A DNA stretch of 64,000 bases from Theobroma cacao. Its lineage: Eukaryota > Streptophyta > Magnoliopsida > Malvales > Malvaceae. The notes under the pieces are model-generated. The model did no database searches. It saw nothing but the letters and a program-made list of their open reading frames with translations, and was not told the DNA's origin. The DNA lies in NCBI RefSeq assembly GCF_000208745.1, contig NC_030853.1:24319334-24383333 (forward strand), read 5' to 3'. Positions 34,562 through 46,432 of this stretch are shown piece by piece. The position numbers and the translations under genes were made by a program. How positions within the stretch are numbered: the first letter of the stretch is position 1; every line of letters begins with the position of its first letter.

Positions 34562-37500
34562 ATGGGATGCCCAAATGCCACAAGACTGCTTCTGCCCTCA
34601 TTGTTTGCGCTGCTGATTTTAGCCTTAACCTTCACAGAAACTACCGGGCAATTCGATTCAGCTAGTGCTTCTCTACCAGGTTTGGCATAAACTTCTTTTG
34701 ACTTCTCTATTTCCTTTTTCCATCATTTAGAAGTCAATTGTCTTCTTTGCAATTAAGAAAAAAAGCATTAAATATATATTTCATATAAAATAAAATACGT
34801 CTGTTATGCAATTTGATACAAATTTCAATGAAAATGTATAATATATGCTTTGAATTTTTGAGTCAAAATCATAAAGGATGGTCCACGAACTTGGCATTTG
34901 TTTTGTCAAAAGTCAACCTATATCCTTTGCCGGTAGCTAAATAAATAAATGCAATCAGTCTTGAAGGAAGCATTAAAATATAGTATAAATTATTCTCAAT
35001 TTCTGGTCAATTTGATAAATAATATGGGCCAAGTCTGGTTGTATGACAAATTAGTTGGGCTAAAACACAAGTTCAATTTGGGTCTAACCTAATGATTCAT
35101 CATGGGGCAAGCAGCATGTGTTCTTGTTTCCAAAACATGACAGAAAAACTGATATATCTATCATTTTTTTTATGTTGCATGTATTGATTAGATACAAATT
35201 CAATCAATGTGTCACGACCCGTGAGACAATCAGATGATACTGTGAGGGTGGATCCATTGGACAATTTCAACAAGTATAGAGGAGGATTTGACATCACTAA
35301 CAAGCATTATTGGAGTGTAATTCTCTGAACCCTTTCAGTTACAATTTTATTATTAATTAAATGGATTTTTTAGTTGAAGTTAATTTTTTTTTATTAAAAA
35401 TAGCTGAGATTATGCAGACAGCTTTTGAAATTAATCTCAGAATTTCCACCTTGCTTTTTCTGCAGTCAGTTATATTTACGGGGGTTCCTGGGTATGCAGT
35501 TGGACTCCTATGGCTTTTGTTTGGAATTTTATATGGAGGCTATCTCGCGGCAACTGCTTACTGTTGTAAAAGAAAGGGAAAGCCTAAGACAAAATCACTC
35601 TGTCACAACCAATTTTGCTTATGGCCTATTCTCCTAGCTGTAATCTTCACAATCCTGGCAATGTAAGTGCTTCAACTCTCTAGTATAATGATGCTGCAGC
35701 ACTTCAAAATTTGATTGAAATTCTCATATATATGTATATTTCAATTACAAAGATCAAAAGCAATAGAGGATTCGTTAGAAAATGTTCATGAATTGTGGCA
35801 AGCATAACCCACCACTGATCAAACACTGTATATATTGTGTGATCCTAATTTCCTTGCAGTGCTGCATCTGGTTTAGCTCTTGGGGGGACTGCTAAATTCC
35901 ATTCTGAAGCGAAGACTGTGGTGAACATTATTATGCGCACAGCAAATGAAGCATCAGAAACAATATACAACACTACAGGGGCAATGAAAGAAATGAGAGA
36001 TAACTTGGGAGAAACTAATGGAACTGGAGAGGCAACTAGCTTTCTTACCTCCACATCTGAGAAACTGGATGTTGAAGCAGCAGATATAGAAAGACAGGCT
36101 AGAAAAAACAGACGATTGATTGACAGGGGTCTCAAGATAGTGTAAATCTCTCTCCCCTTCTTCTTTCCCCACCCAATGAGAAAAATTCCAATTGCATATC
36201 AATTAGAAGGATGTTGACCCTTATATTTATTTGTTGTTACAGGTTTATAATAACCATTGTGACTATCTCCTTGAACCTGGTAGCAGTTATTGCTTTGTCA
36301 GGTATGTTTAGAAGTGTTTCTGAAAATTTTCATTATCATAAACAAAACAAAATTTATAATCCTTATCAAGAAGGAAGTTGCCTTAAACTAAACTTAGAAT
36401 ATTTATATTTAAATCGAAAAGGTTGAAATTATAGTTGCCTAGCCTCTTGAAGCTGTCAAACTTAAAGGTATAATAATGATGACTCCAAGATAAATTTTGG
36501 ATTCTTCCTATCTATTACTCATGCTATGGTTCTTATGAAAGTTGAATGATTTTCCTTATGCAGTGACTGGAATTTTGAGAGTACGACGAGCACTTTACTG
36601 GTAAGGAACTTGACCATTCATGAATCTAACTCATCATGCATGTTGCCAATCACTTGTTGAAAAGTGAGAAAACTGACGTGAAGAATATTTTATATCTTTC
36701 TCCTTTCAGGCTAATTGCAATATGTTGGTTCTTTACAATTCTATGCTGGTTGTTCTTCGGGATTTATTTCTTCTTGGAAAAGTAAGTCTAAGGTTTATCT
36801 ATATTCCTGCTTATTTATCAATTCTCAAGATTCTCCTAGGTTTGCTCGAATTGGTTGCAGGCATAACTGATTGCTCAAATAATTTATCGAATTGCCAGGT
36901 TCTCAGGTGATACATGTACAGCTCTAGAAAACTTCAAAGAAAATCCCTACAACAACAGCTTGAGTTCAATCCTCCCTTGTGATGAATTGCTCTCTGCAAA
37001 ACCAGTCTTATTTGATGTTAGCGCTGGAATCTACGACCTTGTTAACGAGGTAAATGTCATTGTAATTTTAGTTCATATGTTACCTGAACAGGGTATTCTG
37101 CTGATAAACTGAAGGTTTAAGTTTTAGCTTACAATCTTTAGAACTGGTTTGAATATGTAGCATTTCATGACATTAAATACATCTCTTCGTGGCATTCAAT
37201 CCTGCAACTGCTTAAGTTGAATTCAACTTCTGAAAGTAATCCAATTGCATTCAAATTCATGAAACTTTGAGGTCTCATACAATAGAAAAGTCTTGAGAGT
37301 GCAAAGGCAAACATCAAATTTGTCCTTTCAATTTCTATTTTCTAATTACAAGACAATTTACTTATGATTCAATTCGTCTTCTATTGACTATTCTTCAGGT
37401 GAATTCAAACATATCACTCCTGCAGGCAACAACATATCCCAATCTTGCTTATGTTTGCAATCCTTTCTCTGCGCCACCTGAATATACATACCGGCCAGAT

Positions 37501-38094
37501 GACTGTCCTGCTAATACGATTAGGATTGGCGACATACCAAAGGTATGCAGAAGGAAAAATCCAATATGGTTTATGCATTGTAGCTAGCATCTCCAGTAAT
37601 ATTTCTCACTCCGTAACTACAAAGGAGAGACAGCTTGATGTCTGATTGACTCTCTTTGCATCTCTTTGTAGATATTGTCCGTATTTACTTGTTCTGATGC
37701 CAATAATGGGACCTGCAAAGAGGGAGAATTCATATCCACTAGTCAGTACAAAACAGTGGAGGCTTACACAAGTTCAATCCAAAACCTACTAAATGCTTAT
37801 CCTGGCATGGAAAGTCTAGTAGAATGCCAGTCAGTGAGTGACGCATTTTCTGAGATCCTTCGCGAACACTGCAAACCATTGAAGAGATCCGTGCGAATGG
37901 CATGGGCTGCAATGGTGTTTCTCTCAATCATCATGGTATTTTTGGTTCTGATATGGACAGCAGAAGCTCATCACGAGCAACAACTTCATTCTTTGGACGG
38001 TTCTGTGAAACCTCAATCTGCAACAACAAATTCATTGGAATCCCAAGCAAATAATGAAGTGATCAAAGATCACTCGAACTCGAATTCAGTCTAG
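34562..38094 (+). CDS. Multi-pass membrane protein, copy B, complete (492 aa)
   Basis: Coding exons: 34562-34679, 35470-35662, 35860-36141, 36243-36301, 36564-36600, 36710-36781, 36899-37049, 37399-37542 and 37672-38094 (total 1,479 nt, all phases consistent). There is a predicted signal peptide (about residues 1-29), then membrane segments at about 46-70, 89-113, 197-218, 231-252 and 428-450. A Lys/Arg-rich loop (KRKGKPKTK) after the first segment is probably cytoplasmic. That places two larger loops (about 114-196 and 255-427) outside the cytoplasm. They carry N-x-S/T sites (NTT, NGT, NNS, NIS), and the second is Cys-rich. The tail of about 42 residues is hydrophilic. It resembles uncharacterised plant transmembrane proteins; the biochemical role is unknown. 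The window order (signal, 2 TM, loop, 2 TM, loop, 1 TM) is reminiscent of prominin/tweety proteins. Exon 2 uses the acceptor TCAG at 35,466-35,469. Confidence 0.85.
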
Positions 38095-38406
38095 AAATTG
38101 CAAATTTCGATATTGTTTATTTTGGAAGACAATGCGCAAGCAGCTTCCAGGAACGCCGGCTAAAGCATCAACAATACTAGTTTGTACAGGTAGAGATACA
38201 AGATCGCAATAAGGATAGAGATGGATTATCTAGATAGGAAAAATAGAACACGGGCCATTTTTTTGTCTCCATAGGAAGGAAAAAGATTGAAGTTTAGTTT
38301 GCATTTTCTACTACCCTAGCGTTACAGATTTTGCTTCTGTAATCTAATGTAGTGTCCAATACGGGGATTAACCCCATAATATGGTGTAATACTCTAATTG
38401 TTTAGC

Positions 38407-38412
38407 AATAAA
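38407..38412 (+). terminator. Polyadenylation signal of membrane-protein copy B
   Basis: AATAAA lies about 310 bases after the stop codon at 38,094, downstream of a T-rich and TGTA-containing stretch. It is a plausible near-upstream element for 3' end formation; not proven. Confidence 0.5.
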
Positions 38413-41057
38413 AAACAATTCCTTCATCTAGATTTTGGTTGTAGGATATTCATATGTATAGCCACATTGAAAAATGAGCTAGCTTTTTTTTTTTTCAACT
38501 AAGTTGGAAAGCTATTAAAGGCATTAATTATTTCTTTTGGTTGTCTGATTAATTATTATTATTATTATTATCATTTTGCATTTTCATTTTATTATGTCCA
38601 TTAATTGTTGCCTTTCTTTACTTCCCTAGCTCATCTAATAATACGTAAATTTTGATGGTTTTTTTTTTTGGTTTAAAAAAAGAGAGACAATTCAACAAAA
38701 ACTATATATTAAAAAATTACTTTGTAGCAAGAATGGAAATCGCAACCTTGAATTGGTGCTCCCTTCCTATTCCCTTTGTAATATTATGCCATATGTCCAA
38801 CAAACAAAGTTTATTAACGACAATATTTTGCTCGTTGAATTTTTTTTCTCCCTTTCCAGATAAAAATAAATTTTACTTGAATGTTATGAATACAAATTAA
38901 TGTCATTTTTTTATATAATAATAAATAAGTCCTTAAACTATTTTAAAAAATTAAAAAAAATTATTTTTTTATTACGTTTAAATGAAATACATGTACTTTT
39001 ATTTTGAATCAAATAAGTCCTTGTAACTAATGATTGACTAATTGTCATTAGTTAAAATACTACTTGTCATTTTATATTCACATAACACTGAAATAACATT
39101 GATGTAAAAAGTGAAAAATGTTAAATAATTATGTAAATATGTCAAATTAATGTATCACATTATTATCAATTATAATACGTCAACATATCATATTATCATC
39201 AATTATGATATGCTAGCATGTCATATCAACGTCACACGAGATAAAATAACAAATGATATTTTGATTAAGTCAATCATTAATTATAAAAGTTTATCTGATT
39301 TAAAATAAAAATACAAGAGTTATTTGTATTAAAATAAAAGTATAAATGCTTAATTGATTTTTATTTGAATTTTTTAAAATAGTTTAAGGGTTTTTTCAGA
39401 TGTTACACTTTTTTTCTAAAAAAAAGTTCAAGTGTTTTAAGAAACTGCTCATAAAAATAAACATTTATAATAATAATAGTAACATTTATTAGATTCGGGT
39501 AATTGAAATTCAAACAAAAAATCACTTGTTTACCATTGGACCCAGCACGTTTGGGGCATGGCTATGGCTCTTGGAAAGGCCCAACCACATGGTTGGACCA
39601 GCCGACCTCCCAATGCCAAAATGCTTAATTTTTCGTATTTTGATGCACTATAGTCTATTGAAAAAGGTAATCACTATGCACCAACCATTAGGTAAATTTT
39701 AGATGGATGGAGAAGACAAAATATATTGGCAGCAAATTTTAGATGGAAGGACTTAAACTTTGGAAAAAACATGAATGAAATTCAAACATGTACGAAACTT
39801 TTAGGGTTCAAAAGTGTTATTTTATTAGTTATTATTATTTAAATGCAATTTCGTCAGCCATTTATAAGAAACAAAAAGTAAAAACTATAATATATATCAT
39901 ATGTAAGCATTTTGACAAATGTTCGCTTTCATTCAAAACTTTGGAATATAATTTTATTTTTTTCATAGGTCAGCTTAATCCTATATCTTAGTGACCCATC
40001 AATGATGTAATCGTATGTTAACAATTTATTGGGAAATATAAAACAATATTTTGACTAATGGATGCTTATAAAATACACTTGTTAAGATGTTATAATCTTA
40101 TTTTAACATCACATGTCTCATGTTTTTCTTTGTATTAAAAAGGGTATAATAATATATATTCCATCAAGTGCAGCACAGATAAAGAGAATTCATAAAACTG
40201 ACATTAAATCCGATGGAATGAATAAAATTTGATAATTATATAACGATTAGTAGTATTGTTTGTTGACGTGATGCCTTTCTCTCATTCGTAATAAATTTCG
40301 AATCATTCTCTGGTATTCCTCTCCTATTTTAATAATTAAAATAAATCGTGTAATGTATGTGATGTGAGAGGGTCCAATAACTTGTATGGAAGAGAGCATA
40401 TGTTCAAATTTAAAATAATTAAATTTCAGCACCAGGTCTTCACCTAACATCCTCAACAAAATGTGGACTTTCTTGTCATTATTTTATATATATTTGATGT
40501 GGTACTTTATGTACTTTTATTTTATTAAGTGAGTTATGTCATTTTTCTATATATAATATAATAAATAATTTGACAAAAAAACCAGATTCTAGAAAAGAAA
40601 ATAGTCAATGAATTACATAGGATAAAAGGAGATCATATATATATATATGGACAAGTTGCACTATTTGTAAAATGTATAGAGTTGGTGGGAATAAAAGTAT
40701 CCAAAGTTTGAATTTGATCAAATATAGAGGGAGACCTATCTCCATCTTTGACAATCCTTTGGGGTATAATTCTATAACATTATAACTTTCTAGAGAACAT
40801 ATAAATTAATAAATAACAGACAAAAACAATAACATTTGTCAACTCTTAACCTAACACAAAGATCAAACTTCTAATGTGGATGATAATAGAAGCTCCTCAT
40901 TGAGGAGAAAAGTCAAAGAAACGTGCTGATTTTCAAATACTGCTTCCTATACTTTTAATATTGAGCTCTATTAGAAATCAATAGCACTATAATTCCTTGT
41001 TTCAGTCCTTTTAAGATTGTAAACAAATTAGCATAGCCAAATCTTTCCAACCTTCAA
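38413..41057. other. AT-rich intergenic DNA
   Basis: No credible gene. It contains an (ATT)n run at about 38,551-38,571, the foldback element at 38,931-39,389 and several homopolymer runs. The last few hundred bases should hold the promoter of the first BAHD gene, but no TATA box stands out. Confidence 0.6.
38931..39389. mobile_element. MITE-like foldback element with 22-bp perfect terminal inverted repeats
   Basis: The left end 38,931-38,952 (CCTTAAACTATTTT..) and right end 39,368-39,389 (..AAAATAGTTTAAGG) are exact inverted copies over 22 bp. Imperfect inverted similarity continues inward past 100 bp on each side, including ..ATGATTGACT on the left and AGTCAATCAT.. on the right. The element is 459 bp, AT-rich and non-coding. 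I could not identify a clear target duplication, so the superfamily is uncertain. Confidence 0.65.
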
Positions 41058-42455
41058 ATGGCTGTCCTACCAGACACTCTCAAAGTTCTTGAAGATACCC
41101 ATGTATTTCCTCCACCAGGCTCAGTTCCCACAACTTCTCTTCCTCTTACCTTCTTTGATATACACTGGCTTGGTTCTTCTCCCATGCAACGCCTTTTATT
41201 CTATGATTTCCCATACCCTACCTTTTATTTCACGCAAAGCACTCTTCCCAATCTCAAAAGATCTCTCTCACTCACTCTGCAGCATTTCTTCCCCCTTGCA
41301 GGCAATCTTGTGTTCCCTCCACCTCCTCAAAAGCCTTATATTCTGTACAAAGAGGGTGATTCTGTTCAGTTTATCGCCAAAGAATCCACGGCAGATTTCA
41401 GCCATCTCAAAGGCGACCATGCACGACATGTTCAAGAATTTCAAGCTCTTCTCCCCAAACTGAAACCGGCAAGTACGTACTCACATAGCACGACTAGTAC
41501 TGCGTGCATGCAGAAGCCTCTCATGGCCATTCAGGTCACTCTATTTCCGAAGGCAGGCATTTGCGTAGGTGCCACGTTTAACCATGTTGCAGCAGATGGT
41601 AAGGCGTTTACTCATTTTATGAAATCATGGGCATCCGCTCATAGATCTCAAGGCGATCTCATGACTTGTCTGAACAAGTCCCTACCCGATTACAACAAGG
41701 ATTTGATCAAAGATCCTCTGGGGCTAGCGTCCATTTTCATGAAGGACAAGTGGAATTGGGAGGATTTGGACAGCATTCCCTATGACAAGTTTCGGGTCAC
41801 TTTTGTCATCAAACGATCCCAGGTTGAGTTATTGAAAAATTGGGTCACAAGGAAGTGCATGGAAGAAAATGGATCGGAGACATTAAGGACGTCAACTTTT
41901 GTGGTAACATGTGCTTACATGTGGGTTTGCTTGGTCCAATTACGAGAAAGTGGAACTCATGATCTTTCATCAACCGATAGTTATAACATGCTTTGCCATT
42001 TCATTTTTCTGGCAGATTGCAGAGACCGCCTGAAATTGCCTGCAACATACTTTGGGAACTGCCTCGAGCCACGTTTTGCAGCAGCTAAGAAGAGTGAGCT
42101 GCTTGGAGGGAAAGGAATTCTCGTGGCTGCAAAGGCTATTGGGAGAGAAGTCATGGAATTGGAGAAAGGAGCATTGAGAGAGGCAGAGAAATGGTTATCG
42201 AGGGCAGAGGAAATATTCAAATTTGGACGCCATGTTTGCATTGCTGCATCACCAAAATTGCGTGTGTATGAGACAGATTTTGGGTGGGGAAGGCCAAGAA
42301 AAACTGAAGTGGCTCACATTGGTTCTTTTGGATCCATTTCTATGGCTGAGAGTAGAGAAGAGGAAGGTGGTGTTGAGTTTGGCTTAGCACTTGCTCAAGA
42401 TGAATTGGATAGCTTCAATGCTGTTTTTGAGCAAGGCTTATTAAAGTTGCAATAA
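41058..42455 (+). CDS. BAHD acyltransferase 1 (phenolic/anthocyanin glucoside acyltransferase-like)
   Basis: An intronless frame of 465 aa, the usual BAHD length. The catalytic motif HVAAD is at residues 176-180, YFGNC at 331-335 and the structural DFGWG at 407-411. The N-terminus (..HVFPPPGSVPTTSLPLTFFD) and YFGNC are typical of the clade that moves malonyl or hydroxycinnamoyl groups from CoA to glycosides of anthocyanins, flavonoids and simple phenols. There is no targeting signal, consistent with a cytosolic enzyme. The exact acyl donor and acceptor cannot be read from the sequence. A related gene follows 4 kb downstream on the same strand. No disabling change seen. Confidence 0.92.
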   Translation: MAVLPDTLKVLEDTHVFPPPGSVPTTSLPLTFFDIHWLGSSPMQRLLFYDFPYPTFYFTQSTLPNLKRSLSLTLQHFFPLAGNLVFPPPPQKPYILYKEGDSVQFIAKESTADFSHLKGDHARHVQEFQALLPKLKPASTYSHSTTSTACMQKPLMAIQVTLFPKAGICVGATFNHVAADGKAFTHFMKSWASAHRSQGDLMTCLNKSLPDYNKDLIKDPLGLASIFMKDKWNWEDLDSIPYDKFRVTFVIKRSQVELLKNWVTRKCMEENGSETLRTSTFVVTCAYMWVCLVQLRESGTHDLSSTDSYNMLCHFIFLADCRDRLKLPATYFGNCLEPRFAAAKKSELLGGKGILVAAKAIGREVMELEKGALREAEKWLSRAEEIFKFGRHVCIAASPKLRVYETDFGWGRPRKTEVAHIGSFGSISMAESREEEGGVEFGLALAQDELDSFNAVFEQGLLKLQ

Positions 42456-43540
42456 ACTGTTAAATTACGATTAACTAATTGTTGGAGCTGAATATAACAA
42501 ACTATGTACATCTTTATATACAAGTATAACAAAATCTAAACTTTATTACAGGTGATACAAATGATCATAACAGATATTGAGATTCGATTTGCATATCAAG
42601 AATTGTTGATGAAATCAAATCTGAATCGTATTGTCTTCAATTCAGATTCTCTTGTTGATGTTCCTGTTGCTGGAATAAAGTGTTTGCTGCTGAGATCAAG
42701 TGTGATAGATTTGATCTTCATTTCAGAATTTCTGCTTACTTCGTTGATGCTTTTGCCGCTGATATGTGAGCTGAGCTAATTATTGAAGTGGCTGCTGATA
42801 TGTCTTGAATTGTTGCTGTTGTGCTTTGCTTAGAGTGCCTGCTGTTGCAGCTGCTTCTGTTTGTGATTTCCTGCCACCATTGATGTGAGCTCCAGCTGCT
42901 GCTGAAGCTTTATTTTAAGCTGTCGAGGTTCCGTTTTGAACTTGTGCTCGATCCTTTACCCTGAAATGGTACCTATATATTGTGATAAAACTCATAGCAT
43001 TAGCATCATAGTGTATCACCATACCTATAGGGATATATTTGATTACGCTGAAATGCTGCCATTGATCTTTTACAAATTGAAGCCTTGGGGGAGCATATTG
43101 TACATTTGTTTCATTTCAATAATGAACTTTCAAATAGGAACACTTTAGTGGTTGCTATTATTTACTTGCTAAAACAACCTTTAATTAATCATTTATTAGT
43201 AGATCGTTAATTTTGTTTGAAGAGCAATGGCAATTTTATTTATACTGGAGCCTGGAGGTGATATTATCACCATCTCCGTAAGAATTGTATAGCCTGAAAT
43301 AAAATAGGCAAACAGCTCCCTGTGATCAGCTTATGGCAAGCAGAGACGACCAAAGAACAAGGCGAAAAGGCTTACAACAACCAATCACTTAAACCGCGTT
43401 TGGCTTCCACAACAGAAAACAGAGCAGCCAAGCCCTTTCTAAGCAGCAATAGGCCTATCTGGTTGTGGCAAGACTTTACATGAGTTGATTAAATCTCACT
43501 ATAGCAGAACTTGAGACACATTCATTTGCTTTACAGACTA
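42456..43540. other. Intergenic DNA after BAHD 1, possible LTR-like fragment
   Basis: No gene recognised. From about 42,480 the sequence TGTTGGAGCTGAATATAAC, followed by a TATA-like TTTATATACA and a GCTGCTG-rich stretch to about 42,910, looks like the start of a copia-type LTR. I find no matching partner or clear 3' end, so this is only a suspicion. Confidence 0.3.
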
Positions 43541-43557
43541 TAAATAGGCAGCGAAGT

Positions 43558-43984
43558 CTTTTTTTTTTTTTTGAATAGCAGATGTATTGATCAAAAGGAA
43601 AAAGGGGGGAGAATCACACAAAAAGAATCCGTTTGTCATCCATAGCACCCCATATCCATCAACCACCACAGTCCAAAGCCAGGACCCCTGAAGGGGAAGA
43701 CATCAGAAGCAGAACCACAAAAACCACAAAAAACAGCCCAGCAGAACCACAAAGACCACAAAAAAACAGCCCCTAAACAGACTCCCTTTGAAGTATATGG
43801 GGGAATCAAGACGAGTCATCGTTGACCTTATACAGACCCATTCATTCACAAGAATTACAAAAGAATAGTAACTGTAAGAATTTTCAAAGGTGTCACGCCT
43901 TTCCCCTGTATGCAGGCAAGATAACATAGCACAGAAGCAGGGAACAGCAGCGGGAGGGGAAAGCTTATGTGCCAATAACCCCAC
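43558..43984 (-). mobile_element. Probable retroposon (5'-truncated LINE or similar), minus strand
   Basis: A run of T at 43,558-43,573 (a poly-A tail read from the other strand) begins a 427-bp block. The block is flanked by 12-bp direct repeats with one mismatch, AGGCAGCGAAGT at 43,546-43,557 and AGGCAGAGAAGT at 43,985-43,996. The tail plus a target duplication of this length is the mark of LINE-type retroposition. No tRNA-like head (SINE box A/B) is apparent. No coding frame is recognised inside. Confidence 0.5.
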
Positions 43985-44477
43985 AGGCAGAGAAGTAATT
44001 TGTTCGTGTAAATCTGGATTTTGCAAGTCCATATAATAGTCAATAAGTTATTGGAGATATTCTTCATCCTCTAAACAACTTGGTCACTGTTATTTGCTTA
44101 AAGGATGGCATTTTCCATAATAAACGAGTGTGATGATAGCTAAGACGAAAGCAAGGAGAATCCTGCCTTAATTGTCATGTGTTCGACGACGAAGCTAGAG
44201 TCCTCCGCTCTACGGAGTTCGGAGAATACTCGTTTCATAACCCCTTTATCATCAGGAAAGAACCTTGGCACAGACATTGAATTTCATGAAACCACTAATG
44301 GGTTTGACCAATATTGAGCCATGGGCCGAGGTTTTGTGTCTGTGGTAAAGGCCATCCATCTCCTTTATCTTTCTGCAATCGTAAAAGGGTTATTTTTAAA
44401 AATATTTTTTTTATAATTTTAATTATTTTTAATTTAATTAGATAAAATTATTTTTAATAAAATTACATGCTACGATG

Positions 44478-44930
44478 TTACACGTTATGTATAAAAATAT
44501 GTGATATATCATTATTAGGTTATTACACGTCATATACAAAAGCATGTGACGCGTTATGATTAGATTATTACACATCATATTGAAAAAAAAATATTATTGT
44601 TACAAGTTATGTAAAAAAACGTGTTGTATTGTTATGGTTAGGTTGTTACATGTCATATACAAAAATATGTGACATGTCATTGTTATGTACAAAAACATGT
44701 TACACACCATAGTTAGATTGTTACACGTCATATTGAAAAAAAATACTATTGTTACACGCCATGTTGAAAAAAATATTGTTATTACATGTCATGTATAAAA
44801 ACATGTTACACGCCATGATAAAAAAAAGTTATTACACGTCATATTGATAAAAAAATATTGTTGTTACACACCATATTGAAAAAATATTGTTGTTACACGT
44901 CATATTCAAAAATAATTTGTTACACTTTAA
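44478..44930. repeat. Degenerate tandem array with TTACACGTCAT core
   Basis: The core TTACACGTCATAT/ATGT followed by A-rich spacers (TTGAAAAAAAATATTGTTG or ACAAAAACATG) recurs about a dozen times with uneven spacing of roughly 25-60 bases. It is non-coding and bordered by AT-rich DNA. Confidence 0.7.
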
Positions 44931-46379
44931 TGCTTAAAATGTTGTTGTTACATACGAACAAAAACTTCTAATCCTCTCAACTTTCTTCATTTTTTTTTTG
45001 TTTTTTTTTATAATTTGATACCGATTAAAGTGTTTCTAATATGTTTTCATAAATCAAAACATAAATTTTCTTATCTAAAACACCTATTTCGACTAAAAAT
45101 AATTTTTTTTTTTAAATCTAGGTTTATAAATTTTAAAATTTTGAGTTTATTGGTGTCTAAGTTCCGAATTAATTCAATTAAGAGCTATTTCAAATATCTA
45201 AGATCATTTTTACCGTTTTAGTTTTATCCAAAATACCTAAAAATCAAATTCTCCAAATAGTCACCTACCCAAACACATCAAAACCATTGCTTGGTGTCTT
45301 GAAAGAATCTAAAAATACGGGAGAGAGAAATCAGAAGAGATGAATGTCGAAGAGAGAAATCGATAAAATTTAAGAAAATGAGATGTTGAGAGAGAGAAAT
45401 CAGAAGTACAAATAGAGAAAAATTATGATTAATGGTTTAATTTATTTGAAATAGTTTCAAAGGTATTTTTCTCAAATCATAACAAAATATGACTAAAAAT
45501 AATTAAATTTATTTTGATAATTATTTTTAAAATATCTTTATCAAAAAAGGTTATTTCTCATAATCTTCTCATTGTAAAAAAAGAAATTAAAAAAATCCTT
45601 TTCCATTGAGAAGCTTATAATGAAGTTCATGCTTATACAGTTAAAAGAGATTTTAACATGTATAAGTGTGATTTTAATTGGTGCAACCAATCTCTTTCAT
45701 TGATCAAGTTAGGTATTTTTTTTTTTCTTTGAGGAGAATTTGGTAGAATAGTTGATAGGAACATGATGAAGACACCTATAGAGATTAAAGGAGACAAGTA
45801 GTTTACTATTCTAGACGTGACTATAGCTTGTGCAAACTAGCTAACAACATAAAACAAAGGCTCCCAACTATTATTATGTAAAGGATTAGTAGTAACTCGT
45901 TGGTCTAAAACTAGAGATGAAGCGAACTAGACCGCAAGCAATATAAAATGACGCATAGAAAAGTACCAAAAGCACGTTACATATGAGCGGTTGGTGAGGA
46001 AATAAATTGTCTTGTTTGTTGTCGGTCCAAGTATTGCATCACACAGAATACCCTTTTCACGTGGGCCGTTGGCTCTATCTGAAGCTGCTAATTGAATGTA
46101 GCATCCATGCCTTACTTTATCTATGTTTAATGCAATTATATGACATGGAAACCGCGAGAAAGTGCGGGACTAAGTTTAGATAACGTAGAACTTGGTAGGC
46201 GGCCGAAACTACTCCTGCTTCCGAGATCCGAATGAGACACATAATCATTGCTTTATACCGAAAATTGATTCGCAAAAGGATTGCGGTGCTTCATCTCGTG
46301 AATTCAAAGCCATGCACCTGATTCTAGGCAAGCGTGACGAACTGATCGTCTGCATTACTATTTACTGCACCTCTAGTTT
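44931..46379. other. Intergenic DNA upstream of BAHD 2
   Basis: AT-rich to about 45,600, then of more mixed composition. No gene is recognised in any frame. The last few hundred bases probably hold the BAHD 2 promoter. Confidence 0.55.
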
Positions 46380-46387
46380 TATATAAA
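46380..46387 (+). promoter_or_regulatory. TATA box of BAHD 2
   Basis: TATATAAA lies 46 bases before the ATG at 46,433. With normal spacing, transcription would start about 20 bases before the start codon, giving a short leader. No other TATA-like run is nearer. Confidence 0.55.
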
Positions 46388-46432
46388 GCTTGCGTGAGCA
46401 GAAGTTTTCTGATCTGGCTACCTCTCCACAGT

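Larger units (their letters stand above)
19535..36772. repeat. Tandem segmental duplication, copy B
   Basis: The left border is where sequence at 19,535 departs from the counterpart at 36,773, after a shared run ending TTTATTTCTT. The unit is 17,238 bp. It begins about 350 bp upstream of the Myb-like start codon and ends inside coding exon 6 of the membrane-protein gene. Copy B lacks the copia insertion and shows a single copy of its target site. The sequence to the right of 36,772 is single-copy and completes the membrane-protein gene, so the right end of B is the original genomic continuation. Confidence 0.92.

Noticed and set aside
42552..42779. Open frame of 75 codons after BAHD 1
   Set aside because: No family resemblance, low-complexity context and GCTGCTG-rich flanks; more likely part of a repeat.
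43703..44067. Overlapping minus-strand frames with Phe/Val-rich C-termini
   Set aside because: They lie in and beside the retroposon block, and the hydrophobic end comes from GTGGTTTTTGTGG-type simple repeats.
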